Assembly (NCBI GenBank): GCA_009809945.1
Contig: WTPW01002103.1
Location: 3,322-67,321, forward strand
DNA length: 64,000 bases
Reading direction: 5' to 3'
DNA from: Gigaspora margarita
Lineage: Eukaryota; Glomeromycota; Glomeromycetes; Diversisporales; Gigasporaceae
Both the position numbers and the translations under genes were made by a program. A model generated the notes under the pieces. It was not told the origin of the DNA, ran no database searches, and was given only the letters and a program-made list of their open reading frames with translations. Shown here in pieces: positions 49,280 through 59,095 of this stretch; the stretch's first letter is position 1; every line of letters starts with the position of its first letter.

Positions 49280-50600
49280 TTTCCATTTGATTTAATTGCT
49301 TGCAGGGCTTTTGATTTGCTCTATATGAAGTTTGAACTCATTTTGCAAAGTGTACTTAGGAACGCTCTAGTAGGCATTTCTACCAAAAGACCTCTCCAAT
49401 ACATTGCTCCATGAATTAGTGCGCTGTTCTCGATCATACAGATTTTTGTAGTGAGGTCTTTTGTTGTCATTTTTGCTAAACAATCTGCTCTATCATTCTA
49501 CATATTATCACTGTGTGCTTTAACCTTTTCTAGGTTGTGTTCAAGCTGTTTTTAGGGATGTTAAATGGTTTAGGTGAACTGGGTTCAAACCTGGTTCAAA
49601 CTAGTTTTTTTAGTAGTTCGTTCAGAGAAAAATTAACTAGTAGTTTTTGAACCAGTTTTATAACCTTAGTTCATGACTTGGTTTATAAAACTAGTTTATA
49701 AACTTAATTTATATAACTAGATTAGAAACCTGGTTTATAAACTAGTAGTTCAACCTACTTAAAATAATATACGTATCATATAAGTTCATATACAAGATCT
49801 CTGAAATAGTAGACCCACTATGAATCAAACCCGGGTCTGTAATATAGATAAAGATTTTGGTGGAACTATAAGAACAATAATTAAAAGGCCTGGGTATAAT
49901 ATAGAGAACAGGTAGATTAAAAGACCCTGGGTATATTAAAATACTACTAGTAATAGTTAAATTAATAAGTATCGATATTTGAAGAAAATGTAAAAAAAAT
50001 TATTTTAATTTTATATTTAAAATTAAATAAACTTAGTTCATAAACTCGAGCTTGAACTTAAAGCTGACCCGAAGTTTATGCTTTGAGTTTATGAACTCAA
50101 GTTTAAACTCAAGTTTAACCTTTAAAGTTCAACTAAAGTTCATGAACTTTAGTTCAGTTCATTTTTTCTTTGAACTTCTTGGAACTGAACCAGAACTGTA
50201 CTGAATGAACCATTTAACATCTCTAGCTGTTTTATCATACATAGCTCTACATTTTGTAATACTATCAAGTAATTCCTCCTTTTGTACCAGCCACTATTGG
50301 ACACCAGTCTCTATCCCTTTTCAATACTATTTATCACAGCTGAACTATTAGTCACAATTGTAACTACACTTTCCTTCAGGCACACCAACAATGCTACCTA
50401 AATTGCTAAAAGTTTGGGTTTGGTTGAAGATGGCCATAAGTTTGTTTTGTTGTGGAACTCATCCAGAACTAAATCCCTTTATTCATCAACCAATTCCCAG
50501 CTTAGTCCCATCTGTGCCATATTTGAGCTTGACTCCTCTTCTACTTTAAGCGAAATGTCTGTATAAAAGACCAAGTTTTTAACTTCTCTATCTCTAATTT
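49280..50600 (-). pseudogene. LINE RNase H domain, split by a MITE
   Basis: Upstream of the MITE the minus strand encodes VFYTDISLK (first catalytic Asp, about 50552-50566), then STKPKLLAI, where the family normally has a catalytic Glu, and TNSSAVINSI, where the usual Asp is Asn. Downstream of the MITE it resumes with KQLEHNLEKVKAHS and NDRADCLAK, keeping the conserved His and last Asp. The frame runs through if one copy of the 8-bp duplication and the MITE are left out, which shows that the MITE interrupted an already established LINE sequence. Several in-frame stops are present and the enzyme is dead. Confidence 0.8.
49553..50225. mobile_element. hAT-type MITE inserted in the LINE RNase H
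   Basis: Perfect 8-bp target duplication GCTGTTTT at 49545-49552 and 50226-50233. The ends read TAGGGATGTTAAATGGTT and, from the other side, TAGAGATGTTAAATGGTT. Length is 673 bp. The subterminal regions are packed with words around GGTTCAAAC and GAACTGG, or their complements. No transposase frame. It shares the TAGGGATG start with the copy at 48273 but not its interior, so they are different families. Confidence 0.9.
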
Positions 50601-50943
50601 TTTAAAACTTGTCTATTAATTCTATCACTAAATCTATGTTTCTAGTTTTATATTTAATTAATTCTATTTCAAATTTCTTCACAGTCTCTAGTTTTTCCAA
50701 ACTAAACTCTGAATTACCCACATATTCATTGTTTTGATATGTATTCTTGAACATACTTAATGGCACTAAGAGCTGATCCATTTCTTTGAGCTTTACAGAA
50801 AGAGGGATAGGCCCAATTATAGCATGCTTTGAATAACGACCAATACAGCTTTGCCTATCTTTGAGTGTTGAGAGTGCAGCTTTTATATTTATTTATAACT
50901 TCAAATAGTACATTTTGGGATTTTGTTATTGTCCAGTGCTCAA

Positions 50944-51399
50944 TCAAAACTTTGCATCTCCTTTTTTTAGGACCTTTCCTAATTCAGTTGACCCATTTCT
51001 AGTTTTGAAGTAAATACCTTCTCTCAATCTCTTATCCGTTTGTAGTCTACTAAAAACAAGTCTAGATATGAGATTGTTTGGTGTAGCAGTTTGGTATCTT
51101 GGATTAATTTGGCACATGCACATATCTGTTGTAAGGTTTTTTTCTAAGTATTTGTACCATTTTGCTTTCCTTTCTCTTTTGCTTTTTGCTCTAAATAACT
51201 TAATCTGTGACCAGGTTAGAAGCATTTTTCTGTTCTTTTCTAGTAACTGTTCTAGATAAATTATACCCATCCTATACAGGCTCAAGTAGATCTTTGAGAA
51301 AATTGCTTCTGGCAAAATTTTATTAATTTCTTGGCCAAGTGATTTCACTCTATACTGGACTTCTTCCAGTAACTTAAACTCACAGTTCAGTTTTCTCAC
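50944..51399 (-). pseudogene. LINE linker between reverse transcriptase and RNase H
   Basis: This 151-codon open stretch is rich in basic and aromatic residues (GIIYLEQLLEKN, AKWYKYLEK). It lies between the thumb region of the reverse transcriptase and RNase H on the same strand, in the position of the connector seen in RNase H-bearing LINEs. It is the longest still-open part of this copy. I recognise no separate function. Confidence 0.6.
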
Positions 51400-51639
51400 A
51401 TTTAAAAGTGTTGTACATACTAAGTTATTTCACCAAATTTTAAGAAGCCAACTTGGCATATTCTTAATATATAACCAGTCAAGAAAACCTGCAAGGGCCA
51501 CATTCTGCTCTAGTCTGATTCTTGTAATCTCTTCTATAATCCCATGGCTACCAAGTCTTTTTTGTATATTTGTTAACTGTTTTATTAGTTATTTTGTACT
51601 AAGAGGTTTAACATTCAGCAGATTACTATACATAATAAT

Positions 51640-52886
51640 TCAGTTGCTAGCTGTACTAACTAAATCCATTTTTTGCTTGCATAACTTGATGAATGGTTGA
51701 TGGACTTTTCCCAATGCATGTTTTGAGAGTTTGGACGTTTGGAGCAAATAACACAACTTTGGGATTAAAACCATATTGTTGATGGTGGATAGGTGGCTTA
51801 CTGTCATTTTCTTTTTATACAACATGCTTACTGTTTGCTTGATGATAAAGGATGCTTTTTGCAGATCAATAGCTCTTGCAAACCCTTGCTAATCTAGACA
51901 CCCAAAATTCTAATTAAGGACCTTTTTTTCCAGAATTACTTTTTGACTACCAAGAACAATTTCTTGGTTTGCTAAGTGGTTGTTGATCATCAGAAGCTTT
52001 GACTTGTTACCATTTACCTTTATCTGGTTAAGCATAAAGAATTGCTCTGCAATACGAATAATTTTATGTAATTGATCCTCCAATTCCCCTATCCATATTG
52101 TGTTGTCTGCGTATGCCAGACTAGCAACTCTAGCTATTAGCATTATATCTCGATTAAGAGGAAGATCAGTATATTTCTTGTACTGCAACTTGTAGCCTAG
52201 AGCTTTGTTTTCTTGAATACAACAAAGTAAGAGGTTATAAAAGACTCTCTATAAGTAAGGCGAGATCACCTCTCCTTGGTCAATTCCCCTATCCACTTGG
52301 ATTTTTTCTGTAAGGCCATGTATAGTTATAACTTTGATTTTCTTTTATTGGAAAATGTTAAGACTAAAGTGACAGACATTTTTTGGGAGTTTGATTCTTT
52401 GTAATGCCAAGCTAACATATGTAAATGCACTGAGTTAAATATCTTTAACATATCTTAAAGGAGGATTTATAATTCCTTTTTTTTCTTTGGCATCCTCTAT
52501 AACTACATTAATAATATAGATGAGTCCTTAGTGGAGTTGTCTGAAAGACCAGCAAAGTTATATCCTTGAAGTATATTATTCTTTACCATAATTTGAGTAA
52601 TTTGCTTTGCAAGAACACAGGTTATATATTTACAGAATGTCTCAAGTAAGGCTATAGGTCTCATATTAAAAAGACTATACTCCCATTCTGACCTTGGGAA
52701 TTAGGTACAATTGTGCAATTTTCCATTTTTCGGGAACCTGACCACTTTTGACACAACAGGATGCAAGCTTTTTGAACAGGACTTGCGTCTCACTACTCAC
52801 TTTTTTAATTAGTATATAGTTAATTTCTGAAATCTCTAGAGCAGTGTTCTCTTTAACTTCTGCTAGTACTTCGAACCATTTATACT
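51640..52886 (-). pseudogene. LINE reverse transcriptase remnant
   Basis: From right to left the minus strand shows the usual order of a LINE reverse transcriptase: a finger segment (CVKSGQVPEKWKIAQLYLIP), NMRPIALLETFCKYIT and NILQGYNFAGLSDNST, a motif A region after VKDI, motif B GIDQGEVISP, motif C YADN (normally YADD, so the second catalytic Asp is changed), and a thumb segment INNMVLIPKLCYLLQTSKLS at about 51720-51790. Several stops and frame changes separate these pieces. Some stops sit where the family has Trp (YL, stop, RVF), which indicates decay and not a different genetic code. It has no endonuclease upstream because the copy is truncated. Confidence 0.87.
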
Positions 52887-52911
52887 CTTATACTTCTTAT
52901 TCTAGACCTGA

Positions 52912-52978
52912 ATTACTATATATAGTAAAATTAGAAAAAATTAATTATTGTTTATCAAATTTCTGGAATCTGGCATTA
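52912..52978. repeat. LINE target-site duplication, right copy (67 bp)
   Basis: Second copy of the 47853-47919 sequence, directly after the LINE 5' junction. The duplicated bases then continue without a break into the rest of the inverted-repeat arm (GGCATTACCAAAGCAATAGC), showing which element was the target. Confidence 0.75.
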
Positions 52979-53105
52979 CCAAAGCAATAGCAAATGTTTT
53001 ACTAAGCTAACCTTTCTTCTCCACTAGACGAAAGTTGTAGAGCACATTCTTGCGATTCTAATAGTAGTAAAATCATTAAAATTGGCCCAGTAGATCACAT
53101 CAGCA
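52979..53105. repeat. Left arm of a large inverted repeat
   Basis: Together with 52912-52978 (and, before the LINE landed, bases from about 47808) it matches the complement of 56575-56810, including ACTAAGCTAACCTTTCTTCT, GAAAGTTGTA and AAAATCATTAAAAT. Either it is the left terminus of one 3.9-kb element or one of two separate short copies of the same family in opposite directions. Confidence 0.7.
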
Positions 53106-53234
53106 AAATAAATATATGAAATCTTTTGAAAGAAATTGCATGCCGAAATCTTTTGAAAGAATTGCAATTGATGCTAAATCTTTAGAAAGAATCGCAATCT
53201 TTCGAAAGATTTTCTTTTGAAAAATTTTGAAATA
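53106..53234. repeat. Short degenerate repeat
   Basis: Three to four irregular copies of AAATCTTTTGAAAGAATTGC occur between about 53117 and 53215, with CTTTCGAAAG palindromes. Non-coding. Confidence 0.6.
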
Positions 53235-54266
53235 CAGTTAGACCGCTCTAAGTGCGCGTCATCAGGACTGGCACTGAGGCGTGCATTTAGGGGTTGCAAT
53301 TAGAGAATAGCCAATAATATCATGGTAAAAATTATGATTACATGTGCATATAGCTGCTTATTATATCCCTCATTATACTATAACTGTTACTTTTGTAGTT
53401 TTATATATTATATTAATGAACAAACATTTTACTAATTAAGGACATTTGCCTGGCCTATAAATATTTATTACAAGATAAAAATCATAAGTAAATCAAAAAA
53501 AAACTTTTTCAAAAATTGATTTAAGCAACTTAATATTCATTTATTTAACTATGTTTGCTTATTTACTATACATTCTTAATCTTCCAGTTTTTAGTTCAAG
53601 AAAATTGACAATTACATATAAATGTTCGAAGATTGTTAAGGAAAAATATGAACTTTTTTTTTGAATTAACATAATCAATTCTTTACGAAATATGAATAGA
53701 TGATAAAGATGAAATATAAATAAGCAACAAAGCATGATTGGACAATAACAAATAGCATAATTGAAGCAATAAAGTATGAATAAGGCGCAAAGTATAAATA
53801 GATGACAAAGGTGACAAAGCATGGATAGGGCAACAAAGCATAGATGGGTCGATAAGCATGGATGGGCAATAAGCATGAATAGGGCAACAAAGCATGAATT
53901 GGGCAATGAAGTATGAATGGACAATGAAGCATAAATAGCATGACAAAGGTGATAATATGTAATACTATTAGTATAATTTATTAAATAAAAAAAAAGTCTA
54001 ACTAAATTACAATGATATAATTTATATTGCTATAGTATATAATAATCATACTTTTCCTATATGTAATAATCAGGAATTTTGATTGGTTATCAATCATGTG
54101 ATTGCATTTACAGAGGAACTTAATATATAATGGGCCAAAAAAATAGCATGCACATGCAGAATAAAGAATGTGCATTTACTTATAAGTCCCACAGTGGGCC
54201 CACGCTCCTATTATGCATTTAAGGAGGGGTAGCATTTAGGGACATAGCATTTAGAGGGTCTGATTG
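53235..54266. mobile_element. Mariner-like non-autonomous element carrying a minisatellite
   Basis: TA flanks it at 53233-53234 and 54267-54268. The left end is CAGTTAGACCGCTCTAAGTG and the right end, read from the other strand, is CAATCAGACCCTCTAAATG: imperfect terminal repeats of about 25 bases. Length is 1032 bp. The middle holds a short-unit minisatellite (53690-53950). No transposase is seen. It sits inside the larger inverted-repeat pair. Confidence 0.6.
53690..53950. repeat. Minisatellite of 15-20 base units
   Basis: About fifteen irregular units of the type GGGCAACAAAGCATGAAT, with some lacking a few bases. Read on the minus strand it gives repeated IHALLPY-like peptides in several frames, which is a by-product of the repeat. 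Confidence 0.8.
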
Positions 54267-54269
54267 TAT

Positions 54270-54600
54270 ATTGCAAAATATTTTGAAATATTTGCGAAAT
54301 ATTTCAAAATATATTGTGAAATAGTGCGAAATAGTGCAAATAAAAAAATGCAACTCCTATCTAATTACTCTTCTCCAGGGTCACAGGAAGTAATATTTCA
54401 CATATTATTAGATTATTTCGCATATTATTTCACAATATTTTATATTATCAGATTATTTTGCATTATTTCACAATATTTCACAATATCTTAAAATTTTTTA
54501 AAAAAATAAATAAACGATATACATATTCACATAATCAAATTTTTGATCATTTTCACACGATTTCGCAAGGTTTTGCAATATAATATAAAATTTTATATTT
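54270..54600. repeat. Degenerate TTTCAAAATATTTTGAAA-type array
   Basis: Alternating words AAATATTTTGAAATATT, TTGCGAAATA and TTATTTCACAATATTT, largely self-complementary. No gene. Confidence 0.65.
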
Positions 54601-54899
54601 TTTTAATTATTATTATTAATATACTATATTTTAAATTAAATATATATTTTTATTCAATATTATATATGTTATTACTGTTATATATTATTATACATTCTTT
54701 ACAAAAAAAATAAAAAAAAACTGATGAAAAAAAATGAAACCAAAAAAAAAATGAAACTGAAAAAAATAAAGAATTCTATAAAAAAACTAGCTCTACATGA
54801 TCATTTTCGCTCACCCTAGTTAGCTATTATTTTGCTTCTTTGTTTTAACTATTGTATTCACTTTAGCTATTTCTTTGTTTTGCTCAAAAAATTTGAAAA
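54601..54899. other. AT-rich, low-complexity DNA
   Basis: Long A- and T-rich runs with no recognisable gene or element end. Confidence 0.5.
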
Positions 54900-55105
54900 C
54901 TTGTAGACACCACCAAATGATGACCAAAGACACAACTGAAAGTACTACCAAATGATGACCAAAGATACAACCAAAGACACTACCAAACGACAACCAAAAA
55001 GACCACTAGACTATGACCCAAAACACCACCAAACAAAACAAAAGTACATGTAAGTAGATGACCAAAGGTGTTACCAAATGATAACCAAAGGCATTGAAAA
55101 CTTGT
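54900..55105. repeat. Minisatellite of ACCAAATGATGACCAAAG-like units
   Basis: About eight irregular copies of ACCACCAAATGATGACCAAAG and shortened forms, with CAAAGACAC between them. Non-coding. Confidence 0.7.
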
Positions 55106-55734
55106 GAAAACTTCTGCTTTTTTTTTCTAAAATAGCAGAGAAGTGAAAAATAAAAAAAACTATTTCTCAAAAGTGTTGGTATTCTGAATAAAAAAATATA
55201 AAGAAAACCTGAATCTCCATTTCTCTAAAGTAAGAGTTCATGTTCTTACAAATTTTGAAGTTGCCAAAAGCCAGATCAATGTTCACAAAATGGTGAAAAA
55301 CTTCAGGTTGTTCTCTTGTAAGTGCCAAGAAAGTAAGAGTTTTCTCGCAAATTGCCAGAATAAAATAAGTTAATTAAAAAAAAAACAAAAAAATAAAAAA
55401 TGTCAAATGAAAAAATAAATAGTGAAACCTTTCGAAAACTTGCAAAAACTTTCAAAAACTTGCGAAGACTTGTGCTTATTCTTTTTTTGTAAAATGTAAA
55501 AAAAATTAAAAAAAAAACAAAGCGAAAACCAAAAAAAAAACAAAATGAAAACAAAAAAATGAAAAGAACAATGTAGAAGATCTAATTTATAAACATGGAT
55601 CTAATCTGATCATGTAATACAAAATTTGTAGATTAATTTCAATACATATTGATGTATTTCGAAAACATTATAAAATGCGCCCTTGGTATGACCCAGGTTA
55701 CAGATCGACTAATTCAGCTTGGTTTCTCAGGTTT
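55106..55734. other. AT-rich DNA with loose direct repeats
   Basis: Words such as CTTTCAAAAACTTGCGAAAA and AAAACCAAAAAAAAAACAAA recur loosely. No RNA gene or convincing coding frame is visible. Confidence 0.4.
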
Positions 55735-55965
55735 AAAATATTTTAAATTATTTCGAATTATTTCAAACTAAAATATTTTAAAAAATATTTTGAATCCACT
55801 TTCAAAATATTTTGAAAACATTTTCAAAATATTTTGAAACCTGAAATATTTTGAAATATATTGTGAAATATTTCAAAATATATTGAGATATGCGAAATCT
55901 TTTGAAAAATTTCACATGTTCGCAAGATCTTTCAAAAGATTTCGCTAATATAAATTCACTAATGT
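55735..55965. repeat. Second TTTCAAAATATTTTGAAA-type array
   Basis: Repeats of TTTCAAAATATTTTGAAA and GAAATATTTCAAAATATATT, ending in ATCTTTCAAAAGATTTCGC. It has the same style as 54270-54600, so the two may be arms of one element. Confidence 0.65.
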
Positions 55966-56091
55966 ACAAGATATTATTAAAAACATTTGCGACCATATAG
56001 AGCATATCGGCCGATTTGTTTTGACCCCAAAATTGACCAATCATGATCGAGGATTATCAAAGAAATTTTATACGAAATTTAAAATAGAGCA

Positions 56092-56218
56092 AATTTTCAC
56101 AAAAACAGCCTTTTTAACCAGCTTAGCATTTATAATTAAGTACGTAGAAAATTACGAAAAGCATGTATTTATTTATAAGCCCAAAGTAGGTTAAAAAGGC
56201 TATTTTTTTGAAAATTAG
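56092..56218. repeat. Small foldback sequence
   Basis: AAAACAGCCTTTTTAACC near 56104 pairs with GGTTAAAAAGGCTATTTTTT near 56190. The pairing extends through AGCATTTATAATTA-like bases towards the centre. This is about 125 bp of imperfect hairpin. Confidence 0.6.
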
Positions 56219-56570
56219 CTTCTGAATTTATCCTTGATAGTTACCAACCCATCAAACAATGCCCAACCCATCCTAAAACACCTGAGTATTTCAACAAACG
56301 GTAAAAGTACTTCTTTCTACAGCTCAGCATAGCTCTTTTATTGAGTTTTATTGGTTTTTTAACTTGTCTAGATGTCAAAAAAGCTCTTTTGTTTGTTGTA
56401 ACAAGTGCTTCGTTTGTTAGTTTGTCAATGTCACTTAGGAGCAAATTTTTGTGTAACTGTTTATCGAAAAAAAGGCCCAAAAAATCAAATCAGCCAATAT
56501 GGTTTCTATATAAACAATATTTTGTTTACATAGAAATTCTATATGGTCGCAAAATGTTTTTTAACAATAT
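56219..56570. other. Interval without a supported gene
   Basis: It contains a 79-codon open frame on the minus strand (56241-56480) that is rich in Lys and Leu. It resembles no family I know, has no neighbours to support it, and is not called as a gene. Confidence 0.4.
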
Positions 56571-56574
56571 TTTG

Positions 56575-56810
56575 TGATCTACTAGGCTGATTTTAATGAT
56601 TTTACCACCATTATAATTGCAAAAATGTGCTATACAACTTTCATCTAATGGAGAAGAAAGGTTAGCTTAGTAAAAAAATCTGCTATTACTCTGGTAATGC
56701 CAGTTTCCAGAAATTTGATAAACAATAATTGATTTTCACTATATATTTGTATAGATTTTCACTGTTTGGTATATGGATCACGAATTAACTAAATATATTA
56801 TAGTAATATA
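56575..56810. repeat. Right arm of the large inverted repeat
   Basis: It is the complement of 52912-53105, with GATCTACTAGGCTGATTTTA, ACAACTTTCATCTAATGGAG and GTTAGCTTAGTAAAAAAATC, ending near CACTATATATTTGTATAG. Similarity to the bases left of the LINE (TACCAA, TATGATC words at about 47815-47845) continues a little beyond. Confidence 0.7.
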
Positions 56811-56918
56811 CTAATATGTATTATATTGTCCAGGCTGATATTAATTACCTTTTTTTTGGCCATTTAGAATTATTATTCTTAAATCATAATATTATATATA
56901 GTACATTATCTTGAAACA

Positions 56919-57720
56919 ATTGGCTACATTAATAGGAATTGTCAAAGATTAGGCATTGTTTTAATTATTTATCTAAGATCAAGGAACAATGCCCTGATTG
57001 TGTTCAAGCAAATAAAGATAAATTGTTTTAAAGTAATCAATTATTTAATTAATGCAATTAAGCGACACAATATTAATATAAATTGTGTATTGTATTGGCT
57101 ACATGAATAGAAATTGTCAAAGATTTGGCATTGTTTTATTTATTTATCTAAGATCAAGAAAACAATGCCCAATTGCATGCATATCATTTAAGTGAAAAAA
57201 GATAAATTGTTTTAATGTAATCAATTATTTAATAAATGATATTAAGTAAAGTGATATTAATATAAAATGTATTATTGTTTATTCCTTATTGTTTAACAAC
57301 TACAAATTGCTAAAATTGTATAACAATATGTCTGAACACCTAATCTGGAAATTGAAAAATTCATTTGCATATCTTCCTAATAAAGAAATTTTTAATTGGT
57401 TCAATAAGTATATCATTTAATTAAAAGGTAAATTATTTTTTAATGTAATCAAATATTTAATTATTAATATTATAATAATATTAATATAATTTTTTCAATT
57501 TTCATTTGAGTACTAAGTCAATAAAATATTATTTAAACCAAAAAGTAAATTATTTTAATATAATCATTTATTTAATCATTGATATACTCGATAGTAATAT
57601 AATATTAATAATTAATTTTTATCTGAGGCCAAAGATAATATATATAACAATAAAGTCAATTATGTATTGCTTAAGCAAAAGATATATGAAAGGTATTATT
57701 TTAATATAATCATTTATTTA
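56919..57720. repeat. Degenerate tandem satellite
   Basis: Two good copies start at 56919 and 57094 (period 175) with ATTGGCTACATNAATAG and share GTCAAAGATTNGGCATTG and GATAAATTGTTTTAANGTAA. Later copies are worn down to the core GTAATCAATTATTTAATTAAT followed by ATATTAATATAA, near 57430, 57545 and 57695. The last core is split by the insertion at 57721 and resumes at 58704. Confidence 0.75.
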
Positions 57721-58703
57721 TTTATTTTATTTTATTTTTTTTAAAGCAAGTTTTATTCTCTCTTCTATTTTTATTAATAATTTTATATAGTACATTTACA
57801 TGATTCTACAATATTATTAATCTATGAATAGAAAGACTAGAGCTACTTTACTCCTAATCTAAGCTTTATCTATACATAAACCCCAATATGTATCATGACA
57901 GGATTTATGCATCTGAATCTACTTATTATTCTATATCTGCATTCCCCACATCTCTCATACTGGTCTTACTTACTTCCAGACAGATAATTGGTTTATTAGC
58001 CACAGCAGTCATAAAATTATTACTTAATTTACTTCCTGTTTGCATTACAGAAGGACACCAGATACCTGTTATAGTAAAGCTTCTGTCTTTTTACTATAAC
58101 AGCCCTTGACTTATCTCTTTATCCTAAATCTGGATGTTTCCAATGCTTTTCACTTACTCTACTGATTTATATGTATTTTTAGATGACAGTATATAGCAGT
58201 CTGTCATATAAGGAGACTCCTGTGGTTGGTTAAGTATAGACTATGTTGCATAACTAAAGTTACTCCCAACTATAGTTTGTAGAACCAGCCTATTTCCAGT
58301 TTTTATGCAAAGTGATTAGTAGTTTCTGTTGGGCCTATCATGGCTTAACTGCATACCTTTTTTGTATTTCTACTACTAGCTCAGTGAATCCTGCTTTGAT
58401 TTCTTTTACACATCTCCAAGTATAGCTATTTACTCCTTTTTGCATTTATGGTTTCCTATTTTGGTTCTTCCACATATAGCAGAGGTGTTCCTTTCATCAT
58501 AAACCTGTTTCTGCAGGTTCCTATGTGTTCCCTACTCTTTTCTCTATATAACTACCTTCTGATCAAAAACTTCTAACAATTAAGTATTCACATGAACTTC
58601 CACTAAGTATGGGATGAGTATTCATAGATTTTTCTTCTACTAGGACTTGAACTAGGAACCTCTAGTATAGGGTATAGGCCACTAGGCTATAGGCCCCATA
58701 TCC
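57721..58703 (-). mobile_element. Very long tRNA-headed SINE-like retroposon
   Basis: Read right to left, it opens with a tRNA-like head that has A box TAGCCTAGTGG (58679-58689) and B box AGTTCAAGTCC (58643-58653), and closes with an A-rich tail (A8 then TAAAATAAAATAAATA on the minus strand). The 19-base word TAATATAATYATTTATTTA flanks it at 57702-57720 and 58704-58722 with one difference, and the satellite core it interrupts is continuous when the insert is removed. The 983-bp body is moderately GC-richer than its surroundings, with no long open frame. It shares its plan, but no obvious body sequence, with the element at 91-796. Because the target is itself repetitive, the duplication is slightly less certain. 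Confidence 0.72.
58643..58689 (-). promoter_or_regulatory. RNA polymerase III internal promoter (A and B boxes)
   Basis: A box TAGCCTAGTGG and B box AGTTCAAGTCC, in the order and spacing of a tRNA gene, in the head of the second SINE-like element. Confidence 0.7.
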
Positions 58704-58850
58704 TAATATAATTATTTATTTAATTAATGATATTATAACAATATTAATATTTGTTCAAACAAAAGATATTATTAAAAAATTTAATTCAATAACTGGAAAA
58801 ATAAGACAATGCAGAAGATAATTACTATATAGTCTATTAAAATTATAAAA
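58704..58850. repeat. Remainder of the split satellite
   Basis: It resumes with TAATATAATTATTTATTTAA and continues TGATATTATAACAATATTAA, as in the copies left of the insertion, then fades into AT-rich DNA. Confidence 0.6.
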
Positions 58851-58954
58851 ATGATAGTATCTTTTTCAAGAATTTTTTGTTGTTATTTTCAATTCAACAT
58901 TAAATTAACATTTTACACATACATATATACATATATACATACATACATATATCA

Positions 58955-59095
58955 ATTCTCTTTAATTTTCTTTCTCTCTCAGTTTCTTTCTTTTTTGGTT
59001 TCTTTTCCTATTATTTTTTTCTCTTTTATTTCTTTTTCTTTCATTTTCTTTCTCTTTCATTTTTTTCTTTCTCATTTTTCTATCTCTCTTGATAA
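58955..59095 (+). promoter_or_regulatory. Pyrimidine-rich leader before the decayed gene
   Basis: About 130 bases of almost pure T and C (TTTCTTTCTCTCTCAGTTTC and similar) end just before the first ATG of the decayed gene. Such CT tracts are common in fungal promoters and 5' leaders. The role is inferred from position only. Confidence 0.4.

Larger units (their letters stand above)
47920..52911 (-). mobile_element. 5'-truncated LINE with reverse transcriptase and RNase H
   Basis: This non-LTR retrotransposon copy is read right to left. Its 3' end at about 47920 is an (AAT)n tail and its 5' end stops at 52911, just upstream of the reverse transcriptase; the endonuclease part of a full element is missing, a normal result of incomplete target-primed reverse transcription. 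A 67-bp target duplication flanks it. In order it encodes remnants of reverse transcriptase, a linker, RNase H and a C-terminal CCHC zinc knuckle. Two hAT-type MITEs (48273-48606 and 49553-50225) inserted later, so the original copy was about 4 kb. The frames are broken many times. RNase H after the reverse transcriptase suggests the I/Tad-like group of LINEs; the clade is not settled. Confidence 0.88.

Noticed and set aside
49830-49860. Possible tRNA B box (GGGTTTGATTC on the minus strand)
   Set aside because: No matching A box or tRNA fold was found. It lies within a hAT-type MITE.
53559-53946. Open frames giving IHALLPY-type peptide repeats
   Set aside because: They are translations of a 15-20 base minisatellite and appear in several frames at once.
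56241-56480. 79-codon open frame on the minus strand
   Set aside because: There is no known family, promoter context or neighbour, and the opposite strand is also open for 78 codons.
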